Shown: positions 12,928 to 23,017 of the stretch, in pieces
Numbering within the stretch: position 1 is the stretch's first letter
Layout of the letters: each line of letters opens with the position of its first letter
Source of the DNA: Annulohypoxylon bovei var. microspora
Lineage: Eukaryota > Ascomycota > Sordariomycetes > Xylariales > Hypoxylaceae
Assembly (NCBI GenBank): GCA_022836615.1
Contig: MU405278.1
Coordinates: forward strand, 6,492-70,491
Length of the DNA: 64,000 bases
Direction: 5' to 3'
The notes under the pieces: generated by a model
The model's input: only the letters and a program-made list of their open reading frames with translations
Told to the model about the DNA's origin: nothing
Database searches by the model: none
Made by a program: the position numbers and the translations under genes

Positions 12928-14789
12928 ATGGCGCTATCTCCTTGGCAGCTCTGCTTTCATACCGACCTAAAGTGTCGCGTGAGTGCTTGCAACAGCAAGA
13001 GAGTTATCAGCAACACGGTATTCTCGCCGTACTGTAGACACCACGTCTGCACTATCTGCCTTAAGCAGAAGACATTTTTCAAGCGTGGGCATGGGGAAGA
13101 GAGGATATGTCGTCATCGTAAGTTGCTCAACTTTCTCCTTTTTAGATCCTCCAACCACTCCCTATAGTCGTTTAAAGCCGGAATAAAGGGAGACTTTTGC
13201 GGTATAAGCAATAAATAAAATAAAATAAAAATCCTCAAAATTCTTATCAGGGGATCTAACTTTGCTCCGAACATTTCCCTCCATTTCTGCTTGCACTCAC
13301 TCCCACCTCCCGCCTAACAACCCACAGACTCCTGCACGCACCCCAGCTGCCACGCCCCGCGCTCCAAGAAGCACCCGAACGCGCCGTTCTGCAGCAAGCA
13401 CGCCTGCGCGGTGCGGTCCTGCGACCAGCCGCGCCAGGCCCCGGGGCACTGCTGCCGGCGCCACACGTGCCGCGGCCGGGGCTGCGTCAACTGCGTGCAC
13501 CCCCCTTCCCCTCCACCCGACGATCCGCCGGAAGTGATAGGGTCGGAGGAGCCGACGCACCGCTACTACTGCCCGGGCCACCAGCCGTGCCAGGCCCCGG
13601 GGTGCCCGCACCTCGCGTTCGCAGACCCGGCGCACCGCGCGCGGCGGTACTGCTTCCGGCACCACTGCGCGGCGGCGGCGGGGTGCGAGGGGCAGCGCGT
13701 GGACGCTCCTGCCACCACCACCGACGCAGGCGCAAAGGGCGCCGCGCAAGCGTGCCGCGACCACACATGCGCGCTATACCCGTCCTGCGCGCGGCCGCGC
13801 GCCGACGCCTCACGCGGGCTTTTCTGCAAGAGCCACGAGTGCGCGGAGGCTGCGTGTCAAAAGCAGCGGTACGAGACGGGCCTTGCGCGGCCCGGGGGAG
13901 GGAAGCGGGACAAGGGCGTGTGGTGCGCGGACCACATGTGCCTGGCGGCGCTGGCGCGGCAGGAGGAGTGCGGGGCGCGCCGCGAGGGCACGCCGGCGAA
14001 CCCGCTGTACTGCGCGGACCACGAGCTGTGCGGGGAGCCCGGGTGTGCGGCGTTCTGCGCGGTGAGGGGGCGCGGGGTCAGGTTGGAGACTTGTGAGGAG
14101 CGTATGTACCGTGCCGCCTTTTCGTTCCCCTATCCTATCCTATCCTATCTTCGCATACATACATACATGCATTTGCCCTTACCCTTAACTCACACCCGTT
14201 AACGAAACCCACAGACCTAAAATCCAAATGCGCCTTCCCCGCCTGCCCGCTCGACGCCGAGGGCGGCGTCGCCGCGTGCCGGTACCACGTGTGCCGAGCA
14301 GACGGGTGTCTGGCGCAGCTGGCGCCGACCATAGCGCCGGACTCGGCGCGCACGTCGCTGTTCTGCGACGCGCACCGGTGCGTCGAGCCCGAGTGCGGGA
14401 ACGCGCGCTCGGCCACCGCTTCCGCGTCGACGGCAGGGACAGCCTTGCCGCCACATGGTGTGGGGGACGGAGGCGGTGCGTACTGCGCTGAGCACGTGTA
14501 TCGGCAACGCATGGGCGTGGGCATGGGCATGGGCTTGGGTCTGTGTCCTCACGGTCATGGGGCGGGCCGCCATGCCTTCGGGGGCGGCTGCGGGGGTATG
14601 TGCTGTAGATGGCGTGGCGGGAGTAGCGGGGATGATGACGACGATAGCGATGACGATGATACGATTACCGACCACGGCGGTAGCAGTAGCACAGGGCTAG
14701 GGCCAGATATCAGTCCGTGTTTCTGTCATGGAGGTGCTGATGACTGCGGTAGTCATGGCAAAAAGTGCCATAAGTGTGTGAAATGCTGA
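12928..14789 (+). CDS. Cysteine/histidine-repeat protein, about 12 C-x2-H-x-C units, 3 exons, 512 aa
   Basis: Exons 12928-13117, 13328-14101 and 14215-14789 join to 513 codons including stop. Introns begin GTAAGT and GTATGT and end CACAG, both after the first base of a His codon. Nearly the whole protein is a tandem repeat of C-x4-C, a 10-30 residue spacer, then [FYW]-C-x2-H-x(1,2)-C. Unit endings seen in order: CRHHVC, CSKHAC, CRRHTC, CPGHQPC, CFRHHC, CRDHTC, CKSHEC, CADHMC, CADHELC, CRYHVC, CDAHRC and a degenerate CAEHVY. The last 100 residues are Gly/Asp-rich and end CHKCVKC. Regular C/C/C/H/C spacing suggests metal (zinc) binding in each unit, which is inference. There is no signal peptide or membrane segment. 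Exon 2 is strikingly GC-rich compared with its flanks. I do not recognise a named family. Confidence 0.8.
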
Positions 14790-15233
14790 GATTCATTGTT
14801 AGGTAGAGTAAATACATCGATGACTACCTAGACATCATGATTATGTCTTGGATCTTCCGTGCGGGAACACGCAAGCCCTTATCCACCTCACAATATGAGT
14901 CGATGATTAGCATCTCGCCACATTTAAAGCGAAGAGTCTCGAATAACATCTTACTCTAGGTAATCCAGCACTCACCCGTTGAAATCAAAGTCATCGAGTA
15001 AAAAATCCAACTGAATCCCATATTCTATATTCCCTGCGTAAGCCCGTCAGCTACGTAATCTGCCCATGCCTGCTAATTGTCATCCCTTACCTAATAATAG
15101 TACAATCCTCATAACCCAGAATTTCCATGAAGCCGTGACCAGCTCATAACCAATTAACACCATCATTACTAACCATGCGTGGATCCTCTTCTCATCGTAA
15201 TACTCATGTAAACCCCTAACAGGGTGTATTCCT
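14790..15233. other. Convergent 3' intergenic region
   Basis: About 440 bases between two genes that face each other. No gene or structured RNA is recognised; the region should hold both polyadenylation sites. Confidence 0.5.
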
Positions 15234-18098
15234 TCACATCACAATGCAATCCTTTTCTTTCCCGCCTCCCGCCTGCGCGGAAGCGCTGCTAGTAGTAACT
15301 GGTAATCCTGCCCCCTGACGCCCTCTCCCTGGTGTACTTGGTCCAGCACTACTTAGTCCGGGGAGGGTAGGTCTCCTCCTAGGAGTCGCACTAGTCGGGC
15401 TGCTCTCCGGATGGCTTGGATGTCCCGCGGGCGGCACGTACGGAGTCGCCTTGGAGGCCTGTTCATAGCTCGGTGGTGCGTCATCTGCGCTCTCGCCCGT
15501 GGGCCGGTGGGTAGTCGAGACCGGAGGAATCAAGGACCTAACTTGTTGTGCCGGCCTTCCTCGGCTAGCCAACGTGCTCGTGGACTGGTTAGCCGAACTG
15601 CCTCTCGCCGGTGGTTGTGGGCCGCCACCGCCCCTACTGACGGAGCCGCCTCGACTGTGACCTCCGCGAGATGGAGTACCTTGCCGGCCTTGCTGTTCGA
15701 TAAACTGTTCCGAGAGTTGGCTTTCGCGGCGACGTGCAGCTTGTTCTGCACGATGGCGCTCCTCTTCCTCCTCTTGTAGTTGCAAGGCTAATGCCAAATC
15801 CCGATCTTCTTGTTCGTGCTTTGGTGCCGGTGGCGAGCTAGAATCTGTTTCGCTGCTGCGGTTATTATTCCGCGACCGTCGGGTTTGGACCGTTTGCCAC
15901 TCGCCCTCACGTGCATTGCTGCTTGATCCTGCTTCGGAATGCCAGGGGCTCGAGGTGCTCCCAGATGACCGCTGATTCTGGGGACCACCAACTAGACGGA
16001 AATCGCCGGAGAAGAACTCAGTCCGTTCGCCTCTAACGTCGACGAGCGATTCCCAAACGACTTCGTCATGTGTATAGTAGCCAGCATCTGTGACCAAACT
16101 AAAGAGTTTAAGTGTCTGAGGATGCCGGTACAGGGTGGAAAAGTGATCGTTGCGGAACAGGATAGATACCTGTCCCGGTAGAACAGCTTTGGTGATGACC
16201 TCGAGGCCCCACGGAGTAAGCTGGGTGGCAAAGGACATAAAGAAGGACTTGATGATGATGATGTCTTGGTAAAGCTGTTGCTCCTGCTCGGTGAGACCCA
16301 TCTCCGAATTGCTAAGCTTATCTTCAAGCTCTTCCTCGCGGAATAATATGCTTTGCACGTCATCATAAGAGGTAGCCTGTCTGGAAAAGGAATCGTAAGC
16401 CGGATCCTCCTTGGGAGGTAACCAGCCATGTATCAAGGGAATCAAAAACGTGGCATAAAGTTTCATATCTCGCGTATTCTCGAAAGTCCCCGGAATGAAA
16501 TCTTCAGAATATGAGTTGTGCGTTGGAGATGCCTGCTTATAAGCCGCCACACTCTCGGAACTTGGGACAAACTGCGGGTTAACATTCATGCCAGTGTGGA
16601 GACCCTTGAGAAAGGAGTATAACTCGGACATATCTGGCAAGGACGCGTTGAGGTTGGTGTATCGATGAGTCATAAGTTCATCGACTACAGCTTCGAGAAG
16701 GAAGTTCAAACTGATCTGTTCGCGAGACCTCAAGGTCTCCACCAGATTTGTATCTGGTTGGTTAGCTATCGTTGTAAGCGTGAGCGCATTGACGAGCGCG
16801 ACTAGAGGGCAAGGTCCGTTGGCGTTCTGCACGAGTATCGGCGATTTTCGGGGAGTCTTGGCCGCCCTCGGATCAAACCAATTAATATTCTTTATTTGGT
16901 AAGTTTCCGATTTACCCGTCGCACTTGGCGGTTGAGGCCGTGGTGGTTGCTGTGGCGGATTCTCGTTTGATGCTCGTCGGGGTGGTAAAGTCGGGGGTAC
17001 TTCTGGTACTTCTACCGTAGCTGGCCTTGTCACTTCCTTTGGTGCTTCGTCGTCTGCGTCCATGAAGTTCTCCCAGGTACTTTGCTTTGATAGAGTTCCC
17101 GGAACAGGTTCCGGTATAGGCTCGTGGTCAATTAAGTTCCAACCGTCAACAGTCTCGGATTGGGCTTGAGTAGCTTGCATAGCTGGTTGCTTTCCTTTGC
17201 TGTTAGATCCAACGTCATCCCAGGCATGCTGGTCGTCAAAAATCTCTTCCGTCTCTTGGGGTCTTTCTGGAAACTGCTGTGGCGAAGGCCTTGAAGGCGG
17301 ACCACTCCATGGCTGAGACTCGCCGTCGGTGTGCAAAGGTACTAAGGATGGAGAATTGGAGGCTGGACCTGTAGAGGGTACCCTTGACGGCAAACCCGAG
17401 TCCCAAACATTGCTCTTAGGCTCTTGATCGGTCAAGGGTGGATCCGGATGTGGACTATTAGAAGTTCTAGGTTCACCGAGTGCGGGCTGCCAGGGATTTG
17501 TATTTGTTTCGGTTTCTGAGATATGTAGTTGGGTGAATGGATCGACCGGGACGGGCGGTGGGGGAATTGTAGGCGCAGCAGGGGACTCTTGGTTATTTTG
17601 GTCCCCTTGAATTGTTGAGGCTGGCTGGGTGGGCTTCCGTTTGAAGGGGTTCGTCTCGAATCGTGTCCCTCCCGGCCAAAGAGATTTGGGCATCTCGTCT
17701 GATTTTACTTGCGGATCGGTTACAGTTCCGGTCTCTATGCGGTCATTCGTATTATGGTCGTCCCAAGGATTCTCTTCGTCCTTATCCTGATGAAAGCTCG
17801 GAGTGTTGGAAACGGTGCCAGGTCGAAGCGTATCTGGAACATCTCGCACATCTCGCACATCTCGCACGTCTCGCACGTCTCGCACATCTTGCAACGTGTT
17901 ATCGCTCCCCGCAACTTTTGTGTCACCGTCACCATATTGTACCGGCGCCGAGTTATCCCTTCCCCAGACTCTTTCTAACTCTGGTTCGGAGTCGGTAGCA
18001 GACCAAAGCTCTTGTCTCACAGCTTGTATACTAACGGCGGGGGGAGGGGTATTGGTATTCACCGAGGTATTGTCGGGAAGCGGTTTTCGTGAGACCAT
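15234..18098 (-). CDS. MINDY-family deubiquitinase with C-terminal CaaX box, 954 aa
   Basis: Cysteine protease predicted to trim K48-linked ubiquitin chains (MINDY/DUF544 family; yeast Miy1). It is a single long exon. Residues 1-395 are low-complexity and Pro/Ser/Glu-rich, with a short DVR tripeptide repeat at about 71-86. The catalytic domain runs from about 400 (YQIKNINWFDPR) to 706. Seen: ILVQNANGPCPLVALVNALT with oxyanion-type Gln 424 and nucleophile Cys 430, and NDHFSTLY with catalytic His 652. A stretch at about 760-785 (DLALALQLQEEEEE) resembles a ubiquitin-interacting MIU/UIM helix. The tail is Ser/Pro/Arg/Gly-rich and ends in CIVM, a CaaX box, so lipid anchoring to membranes is likely but inferred. 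The domain call is strong; chain specificity comes from the family. Confidence 0.93.
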   Translation of the reverse strand: MVSRKPLPDNTSVNTNTPPPAVSIQAVRQELWSATDSEPELERVWGRDNSAPVQYGDGDTKVAGSDNTLQDVRDVRDVRDVRDVRDVPDTLRPGTVSNTPSFHQDKDEENPWDDHNTNDRIETGTVTDPQVKSDEMPKSLWPGGTRFETNPFKRKPTQPASTIQGDQNNQESPAAPTIPPPPVPVDPFTQLHISETETNTNPWQPALGEPRTSNSPHPDPPLTDQEPKSNVWDSGLPSRVPSTGPASNSPSLVPLHTDGESQPWSGPPSRPSPQQFPERPQETEEIFDDQHAWDDVGSNSKGKQPAMQATQAQSETVDGWNLIDHEPIPEPVPGTLSKQSTWENFMDADDEAPKEVTRPATVEVPEVPPTLPPRRASNENPPQQPPRPQPPSATGKSETYQIKNINWFDPRAAKTPRKSPILVQNANGPCPLVALVNALTLTTIANQPDTNLVETLRSREQISLNFLLEAVVDELMTHRYTNLNASLPDMSELYSFLKGLHTGMNVNPQFVPSSESVAAYKQASPTHNSYSEDFIPGTFENTRDMKLYATFLIPLIHGWLPPKEDPAYDSFSRQATSYDDVQSILFREEELEDKLSNSEMGLTEQEQQLYQDIIIIKSFFMSFATQLTPWGLEVITKAVLPGQVSILFRNDHFSTLYRHPQTLKLFSLVTDAGYYTHDEVVWESLVDVRGERTEFFSGDFRLVGGPQNQRSSGSTSSPWHSEAGSSSNAREGEWQTVQTRRSRNNNRSSETDSSSPPAPKHEQEDRDLALALQLQEEEEERHRAEQAARRRESQLSEQFIEQQGRQGTPSRGGHSRGGSVSRGGGGPQPPARGSSANQSTSTLASRGRPAQQVRSLIPPVSTTHRPTGESADDAPPSYEQASKATPYVPPAGHPSHPESSPTSATPRRRPTLPGLSSAGPSTPGRGRQGAGLPVTTSSASAQAGGGKEKDCIVM
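17835..17888. repeat. 9-bp tandem repeat coding for DVR units
   Basis: Five to six head-to-tail copies of a 9-base unit (CATCTCGCA/CGTCTCGCA on the plus strand) lie inside the MINDY gene and encode Asp-Val-Arg tripeptides on the minus strand. Copies differ mainly by A/G at one position. Such arrays change length by slippage in steps of three codons and keep the frame. Confidence 0.8.
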
Positions 18099-19606
18099 TG
18101 TGATATTTCGGCGAGGTCAATACGGCCGAATTATTATTTATCTATCGTTTTAATAACGGTAGAGTGGTCTCCGACTCTTCAATCGAGGTATAAATCTCGC
18201 TAGTGGCAGGAGGATAGGCTGATAGCTAACAATCACGAAGCTTAGAATTGCGTCATCACACTTTGTGCAGGTTATGTGTTGCTTAGGTATAGGTAGGTAG
18301 AATGGCCGTAATACCCGAAACGAAGGAATATGAAGGGATATAAACTCGCAATCGAATATGCCATGAACTACTTTCTGAGTAGTTTCTAATTTGTAGTTTG
18401 TAGTTTGTAGTTTGAGTGTTTTAAGTAAAGAGAGTGAAAAGGCAGAAGTTACATATGTACGTTGTAGAAGTGAGAGTACTAAGAGAGTACGTAAGGTATA
18501 GGCAGCAGAATATCTGGTTATTGATAGAAGGATGTATTTGAGCCGGTAAGGCGGGATGAGCAAGGGTCTAACTTTAGTTGAACCTTGGAAGCTGACAGCA
18601 GTAAATGATCAGCCAATGGTGTTACTAGTAGAAACTAGTGTTGTATCCCTGTAAGGTAGTATGTGGCGGTGCGGGATAACCAGACACAAACGCTTATTGG
18701 TGGCGGATAAACGAATTCGTCAGCTCCAACTCGACAATTAGCCACATACGATACGACTCAGCCACTACTACCTCTTTGTTCATGACGTAAGGAACACATT
18801 CACAAACATTTAGGTATCCTATCATCCTGTCATTCTATCATCCTATCTTGCCTGCCTGCACCTGTGCCTGCCCATCTTTTGGACATGAAACTAATTACGT
18901 ACAGTTTAGATCTTTACGTTTAAGCTTTTAGCTCACTGGGGCATTCCGTGGGCTTTTTCCTGAAAACGACAATTATTATCAGTGTTAGCCAATGATAGAT
19001 AAAAGACGACAAGTACATAGGTACCTAGACCAATAGCTGATGAACTAACTAACTTAAGTACCTAAGTACCTAGTCCAGTATACATAATTTCAAGACCAAC
19101 AAAGTTATGTAATATCCAATTAATAATTCGAATCCCTTTAACATCACGAGCTTAATTCATTTTGACTTTTATAGACTTCCTAACTTCAATATGTCATTCT
19201 CAAAAGCTGGCATGTACCTACGCATTCCCCCACACTGGGGTAGATGCGTACGTAAGGTTAGGTGCTTTCTTATAGAAACATCAAGTTCATCGGATATTCA
19301 GTTTCGCCTTCCGGAGGTCCACTTCGGTGATCCTCGTCTTAGCTATGGATAAGTACCTAAGTACCTATCCATAAACAGCCGATGTCATGGTTGCATTCAT
19401 AAAACAATGAAATCATTTCATAAGTATGAAAATCCTACGATTTGACAAACTTCATAATACCTTGGTTTCTTTTCCGTGTTTGTGAGGTTAGCTTCAGAAA
19501 CCCACAATCTCATTGATATCAAGCAAACCACCAACCTACCCCAGTATTCTAAAACTCAAACGGCTCTCAGGTTTCTCATCATCTAGTAACTAGTTACCTA
19601 CTCATC
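18099..19606. other. Divergent intergenic region, 1.5 kb
   Basis: Holds the promoters of the MINDY gene (left) and the reductase gene (right). Several GTACCTA/TAGGTAC palindromic short repeats occur near 19020-19080 and 19350-19370. The minus-strand frame at 18150-18563 is low-complexity Leu/Thr and is not called. Confidence 0.5.
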
Positions 19607-20525
19607 ATGGCCATCGTTCAAGATTGGCTCCCTGCAAGCCAAGAAAACTACGAGAAGATATTGTTCTGGTGGAAGTTTTACCCACTGGTAGGATTTACCA
19701 CACTCGTCCTGTCTCCTTCATACCTAGCCAAATTAACATATTACGCAGATAGCATCCGCTCAATGGCTAGTCTCGTGGTACGGCATGGGAAAGACCTCGG
19801 TTCAGAGTAAACTCAACATCCCGGGAAGAATCGCTTGGATGACTATGGAGGTCCCTGGTTTCACCACTCTTCTGTACATCATGAACACTCTTCCAATCCA
19901 ACACGGCATTACCGACCTGCCGTGGCAAAACAAGGTTCTTGCTGGCCTGTTTGTTATTCACTATACCTACCGCGCCGTCATCTTCCCCATTATCCAGCCG
20001 TCCATGTCTCCCATCCACGTGCTCGTCTGGGCTAACGCCATCCTCTTCCAACTATCCAACGCCACCTGCATAGGCAGCTGGTTGGCAGCCTACGGTCCAA
20101 CTACGCAGGAAGAGTGGAAGGCTCAGAATTGGTCTGTTCTGCAGTTCTCTATCGGCCTTGTCCTCTTCTACATTGGGCTTACCGCGAATTACTTCTCCGA
20201 CGAAGAACTGCGAGAGATACGCCGAGGTCAGCTGCGACGTCAAGCAAAACTGAGGCAGCAGGGGAAGACCGTTGACAAGCATTACGAAGTACCTCAGAAC
20301 GGACTGTTCAAATACATGCTCTACCCTCATTACTTCATGGAATGGATTGAGTGGTTTGGATATTGGGTTGCTGCCGGTGTTGCTTGCACCCCTGCGAGAT
20401 CCTTCTTGATCAACGAATTCTTTGCTATGCTGCCCCGTGCTGTGTCCGGTGGAAAGTGGTATAAGGTGAAGTTCGGAGAGGATAAGATTAAGGGAAAGTA
20501 CGTTATTATTCCCGGCGTCTATTAA
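19607..20525 (+). CDS. Steroid 5-alpha-reductase family membrane protein, 2 exons, 285 aa
   Basis: Member of the 3-oxo-5-alpha-steroid 4-dehydrogenase C-terminal family (SRD5A/TECR type), NADPH-dependent reductases of steroid or enoyl lipid substrates in the ER membrane. Exons 19607-19687 and 19749-20525 join in phase 0. The 61-nt intron starts GTAGGA and ends ACGCAG with an ATTAACA branch-like site. The spliced product restores AQWLVSWYGMGKTS, the typical entry of fungal members; without splicing the frame stops shortly after. Several hydrophobic segments are visible (around KVLAGLFVIHYTYRAVIF, VLVWANAILFQL, FSIGLVLFYIGLTANYF, WFGYWVAAGVACTP). The C-terminal cofactor region includes NGLFKYMLYPHYFMEW, with the conserved Pro-His-Tyr core. 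The substrate cannot be read from the sequence. Confidence 0.88.
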
Positions 20526-20963
20526 CGATAACCCACACCTTATGACCTAGGGCCTCGAATGGTGTTCTCGGAATGTTATCTAAATTGTCAGTTTAATATG
20601 AAACTGGTTCAGTAGTTCAATTTTGGTACTGCGACGTTAATAAGCGGTTACTTGTCTATGTAGGTAGCTGGTACCTACCTACCCAATGAAATCGAAGCCC
20701 CTTTATAGGTATCAACTAATAAATAAATCCCTAAAACAAAGAAAAAAATAATCTTAATTATTTTCTGCCTCGGGGCCATAAACTCATAAAATCCCTTATG
20801 TTAGCATAATGAATTTAAACGGAATCCATTCTTTAATGGGAGAGGGATTTGTTAATCCAATGGCTACCTACTCACCTAGATAGGTATATGTATCTTTGTA
20901 AACATTCGGAGCTTTAATCGTTATGCATGGCAAAGTGTGATGTTATTCTTAGAAAACTAAAGC

Positions 20964-20983
20964 TTCCCCAGCTGCCTGGGGAA
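20964..20983. repeat. Short perfect hairpin
   Basis: TTCCCCAG, a CTGC loop, then CTGGGGAA: an exact 8-bp stem with a 4-base loop. It lies 20 bases upstream of a larger inverted repeat, so the two may be parts of one foldback element. Confidence 0.6.
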
Positions 20984-21003
20984 TTCTACCTAATAGATTA
21001 CAA

Positions 21004-21072
21004 GTGGGGCAACAGCCCTCCCAGGGTGGTCAATGCACTCGTGACCTACCCCTGGGATTCCCAGTTGCCCAC
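21004..21072. repeat. Imperfect inverted repeat, arms about 30 bp
   Basis: The left arm starts GTGGGGCAAC and the right arm ends GTTGCCCAC, its reverse complement apart from one extra G. The inner parts CCCAGGGTGGTC and GACCTACCCCTGGG also pair with small mismatches. The shape fits a small foldback element or a structured RNA; no coding frame spans it. Confidence 0.5.
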
Positions 21073-21525
21073 CTGCCCACAATCTTTGCTTAATTAAAGA
21101 ATACTATAAGGTCATAGCCAAAAGTTTCGCAACAATCGGTACTGTATCAGTCTCAAGCTAAGCCTCGTGCCTAATAGTGATCTCTCCGCTAAAGTTTAAT
21201 GGTTAATCGCTATAGTCCAGGACACTCAGCCACTGAGACAAAGCTTCTCACAGTGCACAAAGACTTGTGTTTACAGGGGTTTCACCCTTGATCAGGTGTG
21301 CGAAACTTTTGGCCTTGACTCTTGTATTCTAGTGTTATCTCAGAAACAAAGATTACGGACAACAACCACATTGTTATTTAAGAATATGAATGGATATGTT
21401 ATAGTTGGAGTCTATTATAAATACCTACTTAAGGTACCACCACCCCAAGTTGTAAAAGCTAACCATAAGCATAGGTACCTACCCGACTAATAACTTTAAA
21501 CTACACGAGTTTAGTCTACCTCAAC

Positions 21526-22437
21526 ATGTCGCTTTTTGCTTTAAATAAATCCGCTTCTTACGATTTTGGTGGTCCTCCCAGAAAACTGATATATGGTAAC
21601 CAACCACGACCGAATTCTAGTTCAAATCCCATCGTACTTTCAGATGATTCCGGTAATTCTGGTTCTACTCTACCGCCCACTACAATCCACATATTTCGCC
21701 ACGCAGAAGGTTTGCACAATGTAGACGCAAGAGGTGGACTAATTTCCGACCCATACCTGACTACAGTAGGACTTGCTCAGTGTGCTCTCATACAGAGAAG
21801 CTTTACTTCTGATATAGACATAGTAATTGCTTCGCCTATGAAGCGCGCGATACAGACAGCCATATTTTGCTTTGCCCCGGTTCTTAAGAGCGGAACCAAG
21901 AGAATCCTTCTGGTACCTGAGCTCCAGGAGGCCGGCTCCGAGGCATGTAATGTAGGCTCACCACCCAATGATCTAGTAAAAGAGTTCGGAAATGTTATAG
22001 ATGCGTCTCGTCTTGGCAAAATTTGGCACAGAGATGGTGGAGGAGATTCAAGCCTTGCTCTCGCGAGCCGTTCTATTGTAGCTAGAAAGGCTATTAAAGA
22101 TATCATCAGCAACTACAAAACAACTGCGCCAAACCAAAAAAACATCAACGTGGTCGTAGTTAGTCACGGTAGATTCATACCTTATCTAACCCAAGACTTC
22201 GTCGGACCTACGGCGCAGATGACTTCACTTTTACAGATGTGGCCTAATACAGGTTACAGATCGTACCAATTCTCATCAGAGACGGACCTACATGAGACAG
22301 ACGCAAGTATGCGAGGTCGTTTGGTGCATGGATCTATGGCTAATCTGCAAAAGCAAGGACAGGCTCTTCATGTTGATTTTCAGACGAGACGACGTCAAGT
22401 TCAAACTTCGAATAACGCTAGTATATTCGACTTTTAA
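21526..22437 (+). CDS. Histidine phosphatase (phosphoglycerate-mutase-like) protein, 303 aa
   Basis: Single-exon member of the histidine phosphatase superfamily, branch 1. The catalytic phospho-acceptor motif FRHAEGLHN lies at residues 57-65 with the nucleophile His near 59. The second catalytic His is in VVVVSHGRF near residue 214. A middle segment IASPMKRAIQTA supplies the conserved Arg, and PELQEAG at about 131-137 is the family's PxLxE-type loop. The N-terminal 50 residues are Ser/Pro-rich and disordered. There is no signal peptide. Fungal proteins of this size are broad small-molecule phosphatases; the substrate is unknown. The start is the only ATG before the domain that fits. The superfamily call is firm. 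Confidence 0.9.
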   Translation: MSLFALNKSASYDFGGPPRKLIYGNQPRPNSSSNPIVLSDDSGNSGSTLPPTTIHIFRHAEGLHNVDARGGLISDPYLTTVGLAQCALIQRSFTSDIDIVIASPMKRAIQTAIFCFAPVLKSGTKRILLVPELQEAGSEACNVGSPPNDLVKEFGNVIDASRLGKIWHRDGGGDSSLALASRSIVARKAIKDIISNYKTTAPNQKNINVVVVSHGRFIPYLTQDFVGPTAQMTSLLQMWPNTGYRSYQFSSETDLHETDASMRGRLVHGSMANLQKQGQALHVDFQTRRRQVQTSNNASIFDF

Positions 22438-23017
22438 TCCCACTCGACTATGTAGCATACAAAGATAGGCAACTTGTAAGTAAGAAAGATAAGAACATGA
22501 GATGAAACTACTACACTGCTTGAAATTAATATTGTATAAAAGTAAACTCGCACTTATAATTCACAATTAAATACCTATATATGAGAGTAGTAGACTTGGG
22601 TAATCTTGAAGTGATTCGTGAAATACTTACCCCTAGGTTTGGGATTGGGGTTAGGGTTAGGGTTAAGCACCGTCTTAACCCCTATTTGTATGACAACCAA
22701 AAATGTTCGAACCCTCCAAATTTGTAGTCCTAGACGTAAGTAGGTCGTATTTATGAAGGGCTACCATCTCCCCCTCTTACCTTGGAGGGGCGATCAAGTC
22801 TTAATACACAATATACTCGCATCAATCTCCTACCTATTTTACGAATCTACGTGTCACAGTAGTGAGATGATTGCGTAGGTACTCATATTCCGTATAATTA
22901 TTCTATTACATGTAAAGTTTCTCCTATTATCATTATCTAATAAATATTTACGTATTATATAAGCTCTTACTGCTTGTAGCAGCAAATTAACCCTTAGACC
23001 TCTCTATCGGCGGTCTA
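22438..23017. other. Convergent 3' region with telomere-type repeat
   Basis: About 580 bases between the phosphatase and laccase 3' ends. It contains a short TTAGGG-type tract at 22648-22666. No gene is seen. Confidence 0.5.
22648..22666 (+). repeat. Short interstitial telomere repeat (TTAGGG, about 2.5 copies)
   Basis: The sequence GGGTTAGGGTTAGGGTTA is present, an exact match to the fungal telomere repeat. A related GGTTTGGGATTGGGG lies just upstream and reads like degenerate copies. It could be a binding site for telobox proteins such as the one at 8689-11632, or a relic of chromosome-end repair. Function is inferred. Confidence 0.75.

Larger units (their letters stand above)
20526..21525. 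other. Intergenic with inverted-repeat elements
   Basis: One kilobase between two plus-strand genes. It contains a perfect 8-bp stem hairpin at 20964-20983 and a longer imperfect inverted repeat at 21004-21072. No gene is supported; the frame at 21296-21490 has no recognisable content. Confidence 0.5.

Noticed and set aside
13297..13829. Long frames on both strands inside the Cys-rich exon
   Set aside because: GC-rich DNA lacks stop codons; only the frame with regular Cys/His spacing and consistent splice junctions is kept.
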